A DNA stretch of 64,000 bases. Origin: a virus. Below, piece after piece: positions 1-9,161 of this stretch. The position numbers and the translations under genes were made by a program. The notes beneath the pieces are model-generated. The model did not search any database, was not told the origin of the DNA, and worked only from the letters and a program-made list of their open reading frames with translations. Every line of letters begins with the position of its first letter. The stretch's first letter is position 1. The stretch is from positions 1 through 64,000 of the IMG/VR virus record IMGVR_UViG_3300037346_000623; one strand, given 5' to 3'.

Positions 1-207
1 AAATCAGGTCCTGGTGAAGTTGGATATTCGTCACCACCAGGTGCCGGATAAACTCTATCAGGTGCACCTAAATCAGATCCTGGCGAAGTTGGATATACAT
101 CCCCTCCAGGTGCAGGGTAAACTCTATCAGGTGCACCCAAATCAGGTCCTGGCGAAGTTGGATAAGAATCCCCACCTGGGGTAGGATAAACCCTATTTGG
201 TGGACCT
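1..207 (-). repeat. 69-bp tandem repeats (three copies visible)
   Basis: Three head-to-tail copies of 69 bp begin at about 1, 70 and 139. They are in frame and encode a 23-residue unit of the type RVYPAPGGDxYPTSPG followed by PDLGAPD. The first copies are almost identical and the copy at 139-207 is more diverged. The array runs off the window edge, so the copy number is unknown. Confidence 0.9.
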
Positions 208-1664
208 CCTAATCCCATACTTTGTGGATTTGGTAGAGTAGTTTTATTTAGTCCTATATTGGCACCACCCAATTGTGAAAGGAAATTTTGAGCGCTATTA
301 AATGAAAGGTTGGATAATAATTGACTAGGATTAAAACTGTATGCATTACCAAGAACAGCCTTATCTAAACCTGCTACGTTTTTTGCTAAATTTGCCACAC
401 CCTCATTTATAAGATCGTTCAATGAATTACTAACAAAATTAGTTAGTAATTCACCACCTAAACTTAATATGTCATTTCTATCATCGGTTGGATTAGCCTG
501 CACCGATGATCTAGCGCTATCCCAGCTGTCACCTAATATCAGCGGTTTCCCGTCCAATCTTATATTTGGATATTGATTTCTCATTCTTACCCTACCAACA
601 TGAATTTTAAATTTCTGAGATTCAGGTGTGGCTGATCCTGCTGCACTACCAGCAGAAAGTTCGCTCTGTATAGGTGTACTCTCGCTAAAATCAAACTCGC
701 AATTCTTACATTCAAATACAAGCATAGGCTTTATACCAGATTGATCCTGCTGATCCTTGAGTAGAGAAAAATCATTATCCAATCCAGCCTGATTGAATAT
801 ATTACCAACAAAAGAATTGAAAGAACTAGCAGGATTAAGACTACTTGAACTTCCACTACTAAAGTTACCATTCTGTTGACCTGCAACATCCGATGCTGCA
901 GCAATGCTGCTTCCTGGATTATTACCAGAACCCAGAAGAGATGATAGATTATCTATTGTAGTTAAAGCTGTAGATGACCCCAACAATCTTGAAGTTTTAA
1001 AAAAGTTTCTTATCTCAGAGACAAATATGTACATAGTAAACTTTCTAAGATTTCTAGGTACCAATTCTCTCATGTAATCATAATCAAAGGTTGCTTGATT
1101 ATAAAGATCAGCAAGAGCGGTTACTCTAAGATTCATAGACTCCAGCGTATTAAAGGTTAACGTTTTTCCTGCAGTTCTCTGTACATTAAATGTTGAACTT
1201 GCTTCGGTCTGTGTTTGATATCCACCTCTCGGAACCTTCATAAGTTCATCCAGACCGCTTATCGATTGGATGAACCATGGTGAATTAGTTAGAAGATCGT
1301 TAAAGGTTACTTTAAATTGCCTCATCATGTCCGCTCTTTTTCCTCCATAGGGAAAACTAATTTCTCTTTCCGTTAGATAGCCAACAGCACTATAGTAACT
1401 AATGGTTCTCTGTGTTCTAAATTCATATTGTGGCTGGCCAAAAGGGTTAGTAGCAAAAAAACTATTCCCTGCACCTATCTCATAATTAGTATCTCTAAAT
1501 AACGGACTTGGTGGCAATCCATCCTCAGGATTTATTGGTAATGTACCAAAATCTATAACAATCTTGAAACCAAGATATGTTGGATCTTCATATTGTCCCT
1601 GCTTAGAAAGTTTAAATCCCTTAAGAAATAGACTCCTTTGTTTATCTGTTGCTCCTAATGACAT
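1..1664 (-). CDS. Putative tail-tube/baseplate structural protein, 3' end outside window
   Basis: The frame is open from the ATG at 1664 to the window edge, so the C-terminus is missing. The start MSLGATDKQRSLFLKGFKLS follows an A/T-rich leader and lies 17 bases after the upstream hub-like gene. The middle part (a segment starting KPMLVFECKNCEFDF, later FKIHVGRVRMRN) resembles the beta-rich fold of tail-tube-type baseplate proteins such as T4 gp48/gp54, but this is only a weak visual match. The C-terminal end is Pro/Gly-rich and consists of 23-residue tandem repeats (see repeat entry). Its position at the end of a hub/gp53-like gene set supports a baseplate role. The exact function is not established. 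Confidence 0.55.
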   Translation of the reverse strand, partial: MSLGATDKQRSLFLKGFKLSKQGQYEDPTYLGFKIVIDFGTLPINPEDGLPPSPLFRDTNYEIGAGNSFFATNPFGQPQYEFRTQRTISYYSAVGYLTEREISFPYGGKRADMMRQFKVTFNDLLTNSPWFIQSISGLDELMKVPRGGYQTQTEASSTFNVQRTAGKTLTFNTLESMNLRVTALADLYNQATFDYDYMRELVPRNLRKFTMYIFVSEIRNFFKTSRLLGSSTALTTIDNLSSLLGSGNNPGSSIAAASDVAGQQNGNFSSGSSSSLNPASSFNSFVGNIFNQAGLDNDFSLLKDQQDQSGIKPMLVFECKNCEFDFSESTPIQSELSAGSAAGSATPESQKFKIHVGRVRMRNQYPNIRLDGKPLILGDSWDSARSSVQANPTDDRNDILSLGGELLTNFVSNSLNDLINEGVANLAKNVAGLDKAVLGNAYSFNPSQLLSNLSFNSAQNFLSQLGGANIGLNKTTLPNPQSMGLGGPPNRVYPTPGGDSYPTSPGPDLGAPDRVYPAPGGDVYPTSPGSDLGAPDRVYPAPGGDEYPTSPGPD

Positions 1665-1681
1665 TATATTATGTTATTTTT

Positions 1682-3223
1682 TTATTTATTAAGTACACTA
1701 TTAGGGAAAGACCTTGGTGTTGCACCAGACGAATTAGCTTGCCAGGTTCTCTTGCATAATATTAATTTTTCTCTCATAGCCCCGCTAGGTGTCCAATACA
1801 CCTGCATTCCCATAACAACATAATTACCAGAAAGGAACGAATCCAATGTTGGTTGATTTGTGTTATTAGCTTTATTGTTTGGTGTCTGCCCAACATTTTG
1901 TTGTCTGTTACCTCCCTTACTAACATAAATTGCAACGGGTATAACCTGACCTCTTATTATTCCTGGATAATAAGAAGATAGTTCAACTTCTAATGTTAAT
2001 TTAGTTACATCATTAATGTTTATTAAATTCTGATATTTCGAATGAAGATAATTCTGATGAACACCGGAGCCATCAGCAAATCTATCAAGAACACCAAGCC
2101 ATTCCGTTCTGGTTTCGTCCTTATAAGAATCACTTCTGACTCTACCTTTCTGTAGCATAGTTCCAGTTGAAACGTTATCGGTTGTTATTGATTCTATATC
2201 ATATTTTACATACTTTTTCTTTGGTTCTTCTGATTGTTCTATATCATCATAAAATCCTATATTCGTTATATAGCCCATATTATTTGAATTATCGCCAGCT
2301 CTTGATGTCAGTGTATATCCATTTATAAAAAATGGGGTTATCCCAGATCCCATATAGTTAGTCAGAACCAAAGGTACTGATGTCATCTTTGGTGTTGCAG
2401 TTCCTGGTATAGCAGCATCAGTTTTTGGATTTTTTGTCCCGTATCCAGGAGTAAAATAGCCAACCTCCGTTGATTGGCCTTCAAAAGCAAATTGAGTTCC
2501 AAGATTTACAAAATTAAGATTATAATAAGAATCGATCCAGCAGTCATAGAAACTAGTTTCATCATCTTTATATGCTCTAATCGATATCTCCTGTATAAAG
2601 TCATAATACGAATAATTTGGACATATCCAAGACATTATATCATTTGTTGATTTATCGTTCGTAGAAAAGCCTAAATTAATGTCCTGTGACACTTCTAATA
2701 ATGCATCTATAGATGGCATATTCGGAAATGCCTTTATTCTTTGTTTATATAGTCCAGGGATATAACATTCAGCTACAATATTAAATCTAAAATTCTCACC
2801 CTCCGGGTCGGTTCCACTCTCTGAATATACGCTTGATACATCACCAATGACACTCATTATTAAAAAATCCATTCTAAATGGTTTATAGTAGTTATCAGTA
2901 GATCTTATATAAACTGAAGCTATATCACCATCCTTAGGATAATTTACAGACATAAATATTGTATCAGCAGCAGAAAAAGTAAATGAGATAACGGGGAGAA
3001 ATCCAGTAAGATCAAGATTGAAATTCCTCATAAATCTAGAAACGTTATATCCGTTTATTGAAACATAAGGGGAGTTGAGGCCAGTTGATTTTTCCTCGGA
3101 TGCTCCAGTTTCTCTAAGTACATTCGCATCACTAGATCCATTCGCATTATCTACCTTAACCAATTCATCAAGCTTAATATTATTTATAGCTATTGAATTT
3201 ATTTTTATATCCTTTTCGGTCAT
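1682..3223 (-). CDS. Baseplate hub-like protein (gp27/gpD type)
   Basis: The 513-residue protein has the look of a contractile-tail hub. An N-terminal beta-rich region (VSINGYNVSRFMRNFNLDL, then FTFSAADTIF) describes a surface-field domain as in T4 gp27 or Mu gpD-type hubs. The C-terminus has the pattern FLSGNYVVMGMQVYW followed by REKLILCKRTW, which resembles the end of such hubs, where a 'can be displaced by matrix' style domain ends in a basic strand. It is preceded by the gp53-like gene (3 bases apart) and followed by another baseplate gene, forming one transcription unit. No enzymatic motif is visible. The identification is from pattern and context, not an alignment. Confidence 0.5.
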   Translation of the reverse strand: MTEKDIKINSIAINNIKLDELVKVDNANGSSDANVLRETGASEEKSTGLNSPYVSINGYNVSRFMRNFNLDLTGFLPVISFTFSAADTIFMSVNYPKDGDIASVYIRSTDNYYKPFRMDFLIMSVIGDVSSVYSESGTDPEGENFRFNIVAECYIPGLYKQRIKAFPNMPSIDALLEVSQDINLGFSTNDKSTNDIMSWICPNYSYYDFIQEISIRAYKDDETSFYDCWIDSYYNLNFVNLGTQFAFEGQSTEVGYFTPGYGTKNPKTDAAIPGTATPKMTSVPLVLTNYMGSGITPFFINGYTLTSRAGDNSNNMGYITNIGFYDDIEQSEEPKKKYVKYDIESITTDNVSTGTMLQKGRVRSDSYKDETRTEWLGVLDRFADGSGVHQNYLHSKYQNLININDVTKLTLEVELSSYYPGIIRGQVIPVAIYVSKGGNRQQNVGQTPNNKANNTNQPTLDSFLSGNYVVMGMQVYWTPSGAMREKLILCKRTWQANSSGATPRSFPNSVLNK

Positions 3224-3225
3224 TA

Positions 3226-3819
3226 TTAATTAATAGGTTTATTAAATCCACCACCACCTGCACTAGGTGCAAATATTAAGAATCCATTTTCTTTCATTAT
3301 AGCTTTATCGTCGGGTTGCATCACATTAGGCGGTAAAACAATGTTTGGTTGATTTTTAACTTTCTGTTCAAGGAATTTTCTTCTAGCGTCACTTACCTTA
3401 AATTTTTTGCTCTCCTGATTTTTTTTAAATATTGTATTCTGATTCGTATTTGTGTTGTTGTTAGCAGTAGCTTGTGATTGGCCTATTATTTTTTTACTAT
3501 TAAAAGAATCATCAATAGATTTAGAATTTGGTATAAGTAGGATATTTCCTTCCATCACGGCAAAGGGATTACTTATGCTATTAAATTTCAGAAGTGATCC
3601 TACTCTTCCGTGGTCACCGTATTTTATAGCAGCTATCAAATCTGGTCTCATTTGATAATATTCAGTAACAACAAAAAAATCATCAAGGGCAATCCCGCTG
3701 TTATAATCAACCGAAGATTGGGTGAGATTCCATATGCCATATCCAGGTTTATTATTAACAGGATCAGGATTGAATACGCTTTTATTTTTTGATATGGTAT
3801 CTATAAGAAAATTTGACAT
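3226..3819 (-). CDS. 53: Baseplate wedge protein with LysM-like segment (gp53-like)
   Basis: The 197-residue protein carries the segment YYQMRPDLIAAIKYGD, then a stretch ending NILLIP (residues about 50-100). This is the signature of the gp53 baseplate wedge family: an R-x-D-x-IA-x-x-x-YGD turn followed by a LysM-like 'x-G-x-x-L-x-IP' strand. In T4, gp53 joins neighbouring baseplate wedges. The C-terminal half is polar and Asn/Gln-rich, ending in a glycine cluster (PSAGGGGFNKPIN). It lies between the hub-like gene and a larger tail protein, with gaps of 2 and 17 bases, as expected for a baseplate operon. Confidence 0.6.
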   Translation of the reverse strand: MSNFLIDTISKNKSVFNPDPVNNKPGYGIWNLTQSSVDYNSGIALDDFFVVTEYYQMRPDLIAAIKYGDHGRVGSLLKFNSISNPFAVMEGNILLIPNSKSIDDSFNSKKIIGQSQATANNNTNTNQNTIFKKNQESKKFKVSDARRKFLEQKVKNQPNIVLPPNVMQPDDKAIMKENGFLIFAPSAGGGGFNKPIN

Positions 3820-3836
3820 TTTAACTATTTTTATTT

Positions 3837-5684
3837 TTATCTTCCAGGTGAAGCCTGATTATTTGAGGAGGTACCATACGATTCCTGATTGAAAACACTG
3901 GTAACAGCATTCTTAAGTGTTTTGCCATCAACTGTAGCGATAGCATCGTATGATTGTGCATTAGCTGTTGTTGGCATTGATGACTGATACAATCTACCAT
4001 CACCTCTATTAAAAATACTTTCTATCTCACCTCTTTCCCTATCTCTACCGTGCTTTAATGTAAATACTGCTTTAAGTGAGGTTGGAAAATCGTCAGGACC
4101 AAGAGCTTCACCAAAATCAATTTTAACACCGTCGCATATGAGATTTCCAATCATTGCTATAGGATTACAGGGATTACCAACAACTAAATGCCATTCACCT
4201 ATAGGTGCACCTGTTAAAAGACTGGCAGGGAATTGATACGCTTCAAAAAAAGAAGGTGTAAGTGCGGTCTTTAGCAATCTACCAGCAGAGGATCCAAATA
4301 ATTCCTTCATTTCTTTAACAGCAGCACCAAGATTACCGCTAGCTTGCTTGGTTATTACGTTCATGGAATTCTTTAACTCGTCAGCATCACCAAAGGATCC
4401 CTTATTCGGATCACCTGCTGCGGACTTTGCACTGTCTACTGGATTAACCAATTGTTCAGCATAATCTATTATAAATTGGATTGGATCCTTATAAAACATC
4501 TCAAGCCCTTTATTTCCTCCAGGAAATCCAAAAGCTGGGAAATTTGAATTATATCTAAAATCGGGTGTTAAGAAAGAACCATAATTCGTACCTATACTAA
4601 GAAGGTTACCCATTATATCAAGCATAGATGCTTTTGTGTTAACCTCACCGACGGATGTTAAATCATATTCAAACGTGACAGTTATAGAGCCAGAGTTTCC
4701 CCAGCTGAATGGTAAACCAACTCCTCTAAAATGTGTAGAGCTAACAACGTCAACAGATGTCCAGATATATTCACTGAAAAGACCAGCACCCTTATTAGGA
4801 TCCTTCATCATGTCCCTCATCTTCATATATTTAGTATTCTCAAGACTCGTGTTATTGGGATCTGAAGCTATTGCAACAGCATTAGCTATGGCCTTTATAT
4901 TTTTTGCAGCTTCACCATCACCTATACCATTCAGTACATCACCAAGTATTCTAGAAGTATCATCAAGAAATCCCTGGCTCATGGATTGTTGTGTTAAAGT
5001 TGGATCCTGTTCCTTATTTGTCCACTTTATACCTGTACTGAACGATAACAATTCGCTTAATTTATTACCAGTATTTCCGCCAAACCAGGTTACAGCTTGT
5101 GCAACGGGTCTACCAACACCCTCAATATTATAAGCTCCCGACGATTTAAGTGCACCGGGAACAGACAGATTATCCAGAACAGGGGTCGGGAATCTCCTTA
5201 AAGTTATCATATAATTATTAGGAATAGTAGCGTAATATTTACAGAATAGGAAATCTTTCCAATAATATGGTGCTGCCATACCGCCGATTATACTTTTCTC
5301 GAACGCTGATGTGAATCCATTCAATATACTATCGCAGTTAGCAACTATTGCCTCAAGTGCAAACGTTTCTCTAACTAGATGTCCAGCTGAGGGATTCTTA
5401 GATTTTCTGGAAGATACAGCTCTATTATATTCTCTGTTTTCAGATCTATAATAAGCATCAATAAAATTGTTTTCGTGATTACCTAATGAATAGAATAGGA
5501 ATTGCCCATATTTACCAGGTCTTCTTTTTCCAGCTTCATAGAATAGGGTTCTTGCTGTTGGCCCTTTAAATACATTACTGGAACCTATATTACTCCATCT
5601 CTGGACAAGGTCATTTATTATACCCTTGCCTCTTAATTCCTCAAGAGAAGGAGCGCTAGTACCATCATTAATTGTTATAGGCAT
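3837..5684 (-). CDS. Large tail/baseplate structural protein, family not recognised
   Basis: This 615-residue protein is predicted to be a virion protein from its position among baseplate genes. The C-terminal part (about 505-590) reads GEWHLVVGNPCNPIAMIGN, then GPDDFPTSLKAVFTLKHGR and an end NRGDGRLY. That resembles the last beta-domain of tube-initiator/baseplate proteins in T4-like phages (gp48/gp54 type), where a GNP turn precedes a DDxP strand. The middle is Asn/Gly/Ser-rich with an amphipathic stretch. No signal peptide or transmembrane segment is evident. The C-terminal tail is low complexity (SYGTSSNNQASPGR). The match is suggestive only. Confidence 0.45.
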   Translation of the reverse strand: MPITINDGTSAPSLEELRGKGIINDLVQRWSNIGSSNVFKGPTARTLFYEAGKRRPGKYGQFLFYSLGNHENNFIDAYYRSENREYNRAVSSRKSKNPSAGHLVRETFALEAIVANCDSILNGFTSAFEKSIIGGMAAPYYWKDFLFCKYYATIPNNYMITLRRFPTPVLDNLSVPGALKSSGAYNIEGVGRPVAQAVTWFGGNTGNKLSELLSFSTGIKWTNKEQDPTLTQQSMSQGFLDDTSRILGDVLNGIGDGEAAKNIKAIANAVAIASDPNNTSLENTKYMKMRDMMKDPNKGAGLFSEYIWTSVDVVSSTHFRGVGLPFSWGNSGSITVTFEYDLTSVGEVNTKASMLDIMGNLLSIGTNYGSFLTPDFRYNSNFPAFGFPGGNKGLEMFYKDPIQFIIDYAEQLVNPVDSAKSAAGDPNKGSFGDADELKNSMNVITKQASGNLGAAVKEMKELFGSSAGRLLKTALTPSFFEAYQFPASLLTGAPIGEWHLVVGNPCNPIAMIGNLICDGVKIDFGEALGPDDFPTSLKAVFTLKHGRDRERGEIESIFNRGDGRLYQSSMPTTANAQSYDAIATVDGKTLKNAVTSVFNQESYGTSSNNQASPGR

Positions 5685-5701
5685 TATACATAATCTTTTT
5701 T

Positions 5702-6028
5702 TTAAAGATTGTGAATAGTATATTGTATTTCCTCCGGATGTTCGTCTAATAGATTCTCAAGATTTTTAGTAAAATCCTGATTTATATTCTTATAGCACAC
5801 AAGTATACCATCACACTTTGTACTATATATTCCTTGTAGTATTTTCTTTCGAATAGTGTAGTTTATTACAAACTCAGATTCTCTCGTTAGGTTATCCAAT
5901 TCATATCCAAGATCTCTTATTATTTTAGAGATATCAACGACATAAAAATCAGAACCTACAGCAGATCTCTTTTTTGCTTCCTTAGGCGAATATTTAGATA
6001 GATGAATTTTTACTTTAATCTCTTGCAT
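5702..6028 (-). CDS. Small protein of unknown function
   Basis: A 108-residue product starts at the in-frame ATG at 6028 (MQEIKVKIHLSKY). Upstream in-frame ATGs at 6046, 6037 and 6034 would lengthen the overlap with the gene to the right, which ends at 6015. The protein is charged, without membrane segments, with a central pattern of alternating strands and helices. I do not recognise the family. The tight overlap (ATG inside the end of the upstream gene) suggests translational coupling. Confidence 0.55.
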   Translation of the reverse strand: MQEIKVKIHLSKYSPKEAKKRSAVGSDFYVVDISKIIRDLGYELDNLTRESEFVINYTIRKKILQGIYSTKCDGILVCYKNINQDFTKNLENLLDEHPEEIQYTIHNL

Positions 6029-6305
6029 TATCATCATTTGATTCAAAACTATTCCAATCTTTCTTCATTAGCATCGATTGGAAAGAAGAATACTCTGATT
6101 CTTGCTGTCTATACATGAAGAAATCATTTTCGGATTCCGCTTTATTTTCTTTTTGTATCTGATTATTCTTAACCATCTGAAGATGCAATCTGTGCTTATT
6201 TTTTCCGTCCTCTAGTTTTTCTTTGTTATCAAATATATCCTTCTTCTCTACATTTAATAATCCCATCGATCTCAAAATCTGTCTTCTCTGTCTTCTATTA
6301 CTCAT
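6015..6305 (-). CDS. Small basic/charged protein of unknown function
   Basis: The 96-residue protein starts MSNRRQRRQILRSMGLLNVE, a strongly basic helix, followed by a Lys/Glu/Gln-rich, probably disordered region with an acidic end (SNDDNARD). Its 3' end overlaps the start of the next gene. Similar short proteins with a basic N-terminal helix sit next to baseplate genes in other T4-like phages, but I cannot name it. Confidence 0.5.
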   Translation of the reverse strand: MSNRRQRRQILRSMGLLNVEKKDIFDNKEKLEDGKNKHRLHLQMVKNNQIQKENKAESENDFFMYRQQESEYSSFQSMLMKKDWNSFESNDDNARD

Positions 6306-6316
6306 AAATATAAATA

Positions 6317-6901
6317 TTAAAGTTCAACGTCCTTAAATCCGCTCTCTGCTCCAAAAACTGAGTCCTCCCTATTATATAAATCCATGCCGACGACAAACTT
6401 AAACAGCTTTAAAAAAAGACCGGGAATAAATATATCCTTTGATTTAACAACGTCATTTGCTGGGATAAAATGAAAAATCGCTTCGATTTCCTGTTTAGAT
6501 CCATCGCCCTCTGCTTTTCCTTTTTCTATACCAGTGACATCAACAGCGAAAGCAGGATATTCCTTATCAACAAATTTATTTCCCGATACAGCTCCAAGAA
6601 AATACCATTTATTATTATCGGAAACATCGTATCCAGACTCCTCCAGTAATTCTCTCTTAGCAGTTGCTAGATAATCAGGATCTTCTTCGTCACAAGTTCC
6701 TGTTATTAGGCTTTGAGTATTTCCTCCATCTCTAAAAAGATTTTTTTCTTTAAGTACACCAACCATTAAAGGTAGTCCCTGATCATCACTTATAAACGGT
6801 AATATCATCACTGTTTCAACTCTAGAAACTATACCAGGTTTATCCTCTCTTTCAACAACGTCAAATTTTGGTGTTTCTAGTAGTATTTTTTCCTTATTCA
6901 T
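6317..6901 (-). CDS. Nudix hydrolase
   Basis: The 194-residue protein contains a Nudix box: GTCDEEDPDY followed by ATAKRELLEESGYDV (residues about 68-92). The REL-x-EE-x-G core that binds the metal and attacks a nucleoside-diphosphate-linked substrate is intact. The upstream glutamate of the classical G-x5-E-x7-REUxEExGU consensus is displaced by about two positions, so spacing is slightly atypical. Phage Nudix enzymes clean up damaged or regulatory nucleotides or NAD-like compounds; the substrate cannot be read from sequence. It overlaps the gene to the right by 8 bases (6894-6901), so the two are co-translated. Confidence 0.8.
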   Translation of the reverse strand: MNKEKILLETPKFDVVEREDKPGIVSRVETVMILPFISDDQGLPLMVGVLKEKNLFRDGGNTQSLITGTCDEEDPDYLATAKRELLEESGYDVSDNNKWYFLGAVSGNKFVDKEYPAFAVDVTGIEKGKAEGDGSKQEIEAIFHFIPANDVVKSKDIFIPGLFLKLFKFVVGMDLYNREDSVFGAESGFKDVEL

Positions 6902-7547
6902 TATTATCTTTTTTATTTGGTTGGCTCTTACTAGTTTTTACTGGTTCCTTTTTCTCAGAAACATAATATGTTTTTTTTATTGAATCCGCAAGTGATGCTT
7001 TTATATCATCTATATCAACACCAGAAAGAACAAAATCTATTATATCCCTTTCAGCGTCCTCAAAAGAGCTTGATAAAACACCATAAAGTTCCTTAGATGG
7101 TAAATTCAACTTAAGCTTTATTGAAACTTCCACTGAATTCCTTTTCTGTTTCTTGAGCAACTTATATATCGGAGATTCCTCGAGTTCATTTTTGGCTGAA
7201 ATTTCACCATAAACAATTGATGTTACACTGGAAGGTTTTGGTATCTCTATGAATTCAGCACTTATACCAATATCTTTTTTTGGCGGTGCAGGGTAATACA
7301 TTAGAAATTCATCAACAAGATTGACATTCATTCTCTTTCCGCTAATAAATTCAACAAAATATGAATCACCAGCATATGCAACATTTTTATATGTCTCAAT
7401 CGCTCCGATGTCATCCCCTTTAATCCATTGAAATTCCATGTTTTTATAAGTATCCATTACTTCGTCGATACTATTAATTTCAGCTAAGTTCATCCTTTTT
7501 GGTTTTTTATTTTTTAACGAAAAAAAATTTTTAATACTTGATATCAT
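6894..7547 (-). CDS. Protein of unknown function
   Basis: The 217-residue protein starts MISSIKNFFSLKNKKPKRMN, an amphipathic basic helix. Residues about 40-85 look like a small beta-barrel (EFQWIKGDDIGAIETYKN, then a segment with AYAGDSYFVEFISGKRMNV). The C-terminus is Lys/Asn-rich. It has no catalytic motif I recognise. The stop codon region overlaps the start of the Nudix gene. A 109-base gap precedes it; no GATATATA or TAnnTTTG box is obvious there. Confidence 0.5.
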   Translation of the reverse strand: MISSIKNFFSLKNKKPKRMNLAEINSIDEVMDTYKNMEFQWIKGDDIGAIETYKNVAYAGDSYFVEFISGKRMNVNLVDEFLMYYPAPPKKDIGISAEFIEIPKPSSVTSIVYGEISAKNELEESPIYKLLKKQKRNSVEVSIKLKLNLPSKELYGVLSSSFEDAERDIIDFVLSGVDIDDIKASLADSIKKTYYVSEKKEPVKTSKSQPNKKDNNE

Positions 7548-7656
7548 TTATTTAGATTTTTTTCCTCTTTCAGTTTATTGTGACCATCCAAATACAAAAA
7601 GTCCATTACATAAACATTGTAGATTACATAATGGAGTTTTGTTTCGTTATTTAGTG
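7548..7656. other. Intergenic gap with short direct repeat
   Basis: This 109-base spacer lies between two minus-strand genes. It holds a 9-base direct repeat (ATTACATAA, at about 7607 and 7624) and an imperfect TCCATTA/TAATGGA dyad around it. I see no clear promoter box, terminator or coding potential. Confidence 0.4.
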
Positions 7657-8619
7657 TTAATTTACTAAGGTTTCCTGAAATATTTTTCTTATCTTATCTT
7701 CGGGCATGAACGTGTTTACTATATTCTTAAGGTCCTTTAATTTTTTACCATCTTCAATCCTCAATTTCTTCATTTCAGAACTTAGATTCTGTTCATTACC
7801 AGATTTGTAGTTTTGAGAGGTTTGTTCGAAATGGTTATAGATATTATCCCTATCCACATTGTTATCAACGCCTAATGATTTCTTGAGTAGATAATAGAGT
7901 CTATGATTTTTCTTAACATCAGACAGATCAGATTCATCCTCAAGGTTAGGTAGATCGTCATTATAAAAATAAAAATTATGCTTACCGTTTTTACTCTTTA
8001 TCTCAACAGAGGGAGAAGATTCAGCATTATTTTTATACATCTTAAATTCACCGAGAAGCTGTTTATCTGATCTTTTATTTACATCTATTGAAATGTTATT
8101 ATCCAATACAACCGAATATTCATTATCTCCATCCAGCTTCTTAACATCAACAACCTCACAGGGAATCCCAATTATATCCATAATGTGATATACATCCTCC
8201 CTTATGGTATCTACTATATCTCCCGAATATAATTTATCTCTCATCTTGCTATCATAAAGGGATTCTATAAAATCCTCAACTTTAGCTCTATTGCTATCAG
8301 AACTTAGCCATTCGCCATCTCCTGAAATAGAAATTTTGCATGAAGAATCTGAATCATCACTAATCTTACAATGATCTTTGGGAATCCATAAATCGTTCAT
8401 TTTTCTACCTTTATAATTATGGAATGAAAGTCTAATATTTTTCGGGGAATCTTTCGTTAATAGGATTTTTCCGAATGGAGGTGTGTCATTTTCTGAATTA
8501 AATTTTTCAGCTTCCAATTCATATCCATTATCAGATAGTGAATTAATACCAGGAATTTCCTCATATATTTGTAAACTTTCCTCGTTTAAGATAAAATCTT
8601 TGAAATTTAAAATCTTCAT
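7657..8619 (-). CDS. Putative capsid-cargo protein, unknown function
   Basis: The 320-residue protein begins MKILNFKDFILNEESLQIYE. This fits the capsid-targeting segment of T4 internal proteins (short basic/hydrophobic helix with F-x-x-F, ending in a Glu after which the prohead protease cuts), here with the phage's own LNE motif at residues 11-13. If cut there, the mature protein would be packaged with DNA and injected. The rest is acidic and Ser/Asp/Asn-rich with alternating beta-strands, and no enzyme motif is visible. It lies 10 bases from the neighbouring gene at 8630-9076, which also has an INE motif, and shares its GATATATA promoter. Confidence 0.6.
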   Translation of the reverse strand: MKILNFKDFILNEESLQIYEEIPGINSLSDNGYELEAEKFNSENDTPPFGKILLTKDSPKNIRLSFHNYKGRKMNDLWIPKDHCKISDDSDSSCKISISGDGEWLSSDSNRAKVEDFIESLYDSKMRDKLYSGDIVDTIREDVYHIMDIIGIPCEVVDVKKLDGDNEYSVVLDNNISIDVNKRSDKQLLGEFKMYKNNAESSPSVEIKSKNGKHNFYFYNDDLPNLEDESDLSDVKKNHRLYYLLKKSLGVDNNVDRDNIYNHFEQTSQNYKSGNEQNLSSEMKKLRIEDGKKLKDLKNIVNTFMPEDKIRKIFQETLVN

Positions 8620-8629
8620 ATAATATCAA

Positions 8630-9076
8630 TTATGATCCGAAGACCACAGTTATTTTAAAATTTCTTGCCTCCGTTGATTTATTCATATCAATTTCAACAG
8701 ATTTAGGATATGATGGTATAAGAACATCATTCTTATCTATTAATATTTGATTATAGTCTATGGTTCTACCCGGTATTAGATCTATATCAAATTCCTTCGA
8801 ATCGTTTGGATAATCATCAACTTCGAAATCAAGTTCCATTGAATTAACAACTATATCCATGCTATCTATACCTGATTTTTTTATAATTAAATTAACCGAA
8901 TAGTCCATAAAAATCTTAGCATCGGAAATATCCTCATATTCTTCAGGCCTGTTCTGTATATCTATATCAGTATATCCAAGTTCTATTCCGAAAGTATAAT
9001 CATTTGTATTGGTTGGCTTTTTACTATCAGTAAAAGCAGAATAATCATAAATTCTTCCCTCGTTTATTCTTTTCAT
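8630..9076 (-). CDS. Putative capsid-cargo or head protein, unknown function
   Basis: I choose the ATG at 9076 (MKRINEGRIYDYSAF), giving about 148 residues. The longer frame from 9106 would begin inside the GATATATA late-promoter octamer (9096-9103), and the 19-base spacing from octamer to 9076 is identical to two other late genes. The residues RINE-GRIYDY repeat the INE processing motif and closely resemble SPINE-GRIANF in the gene at 16751-17905. The remainder is acidic and beta-rich. No known domain is recognised. Confidence 0.6.
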   Translation of the reverse strand: MKRINEGRIYDYSAFTDSKKPTNTNDYTFGIELGYTDIDIQNRPEEYEDISDAKIFMDYSVNLIIKKSGIDSMDIVVNSMELDFEVDDYPNDSKEFDIDLIPGRTIDYNQILIDKNDVLIPSYPKSVEIDMNKSTEARNFKITVVFGS

Positions 9077-9095
9077 TTCTAGAAATCTTTTAGTG

Positions 9096-9103
9096 TATAT
9101 ATC
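9096..9103 (-). promoter_or_regulatory. Late promoter octamer GATATATA
   Basis: GATATATA on the minus strand, 19 bases before the ATG at 9076. It falls inside the longer reading frame of that gene, which argues that the longer start is not used. Confidence 0.6.
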
Positions 9104-9126
9104 CATTTCGAAAAAATTACAATGTA

Positions 9127-9134
9127 AATATATA
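9127..9134 (+). promoter_or_regulatory. Possible late promoter variant AATATATA (plus strand)
   Basis: AATATATA lies 27 bases before the ATG at 9162 and is arranged back to back with the minus-strand GATATATA at 9096-9103. The same variant precedes the minus-strand genes at 48372 and 61951. Functional use is inferred. Confidence 0.35.
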
Positions 9135-9161
9135 GAGCAATCAAACTTTTAACAGTTAAAG

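Noticed and set aside
1-207. 69-bp repeats considered as a CRISPR or origin element
   Set aside because: The period keeps the reading frame and there are no unique spacers, so a protein repeat explains them.
5702-6305. Possible frameshift joining the two small genes 5702-6028 and 6015-6305
   Set aside because: Both have plausible own starts and the overlap is a normal ATG-in-end arrangement; no slippery sequence was seen.
7548-7656. ATTACATAA direct repeat considered as attachment site
   Set aside because: It is only 9 bases long and no integrase gene is present.
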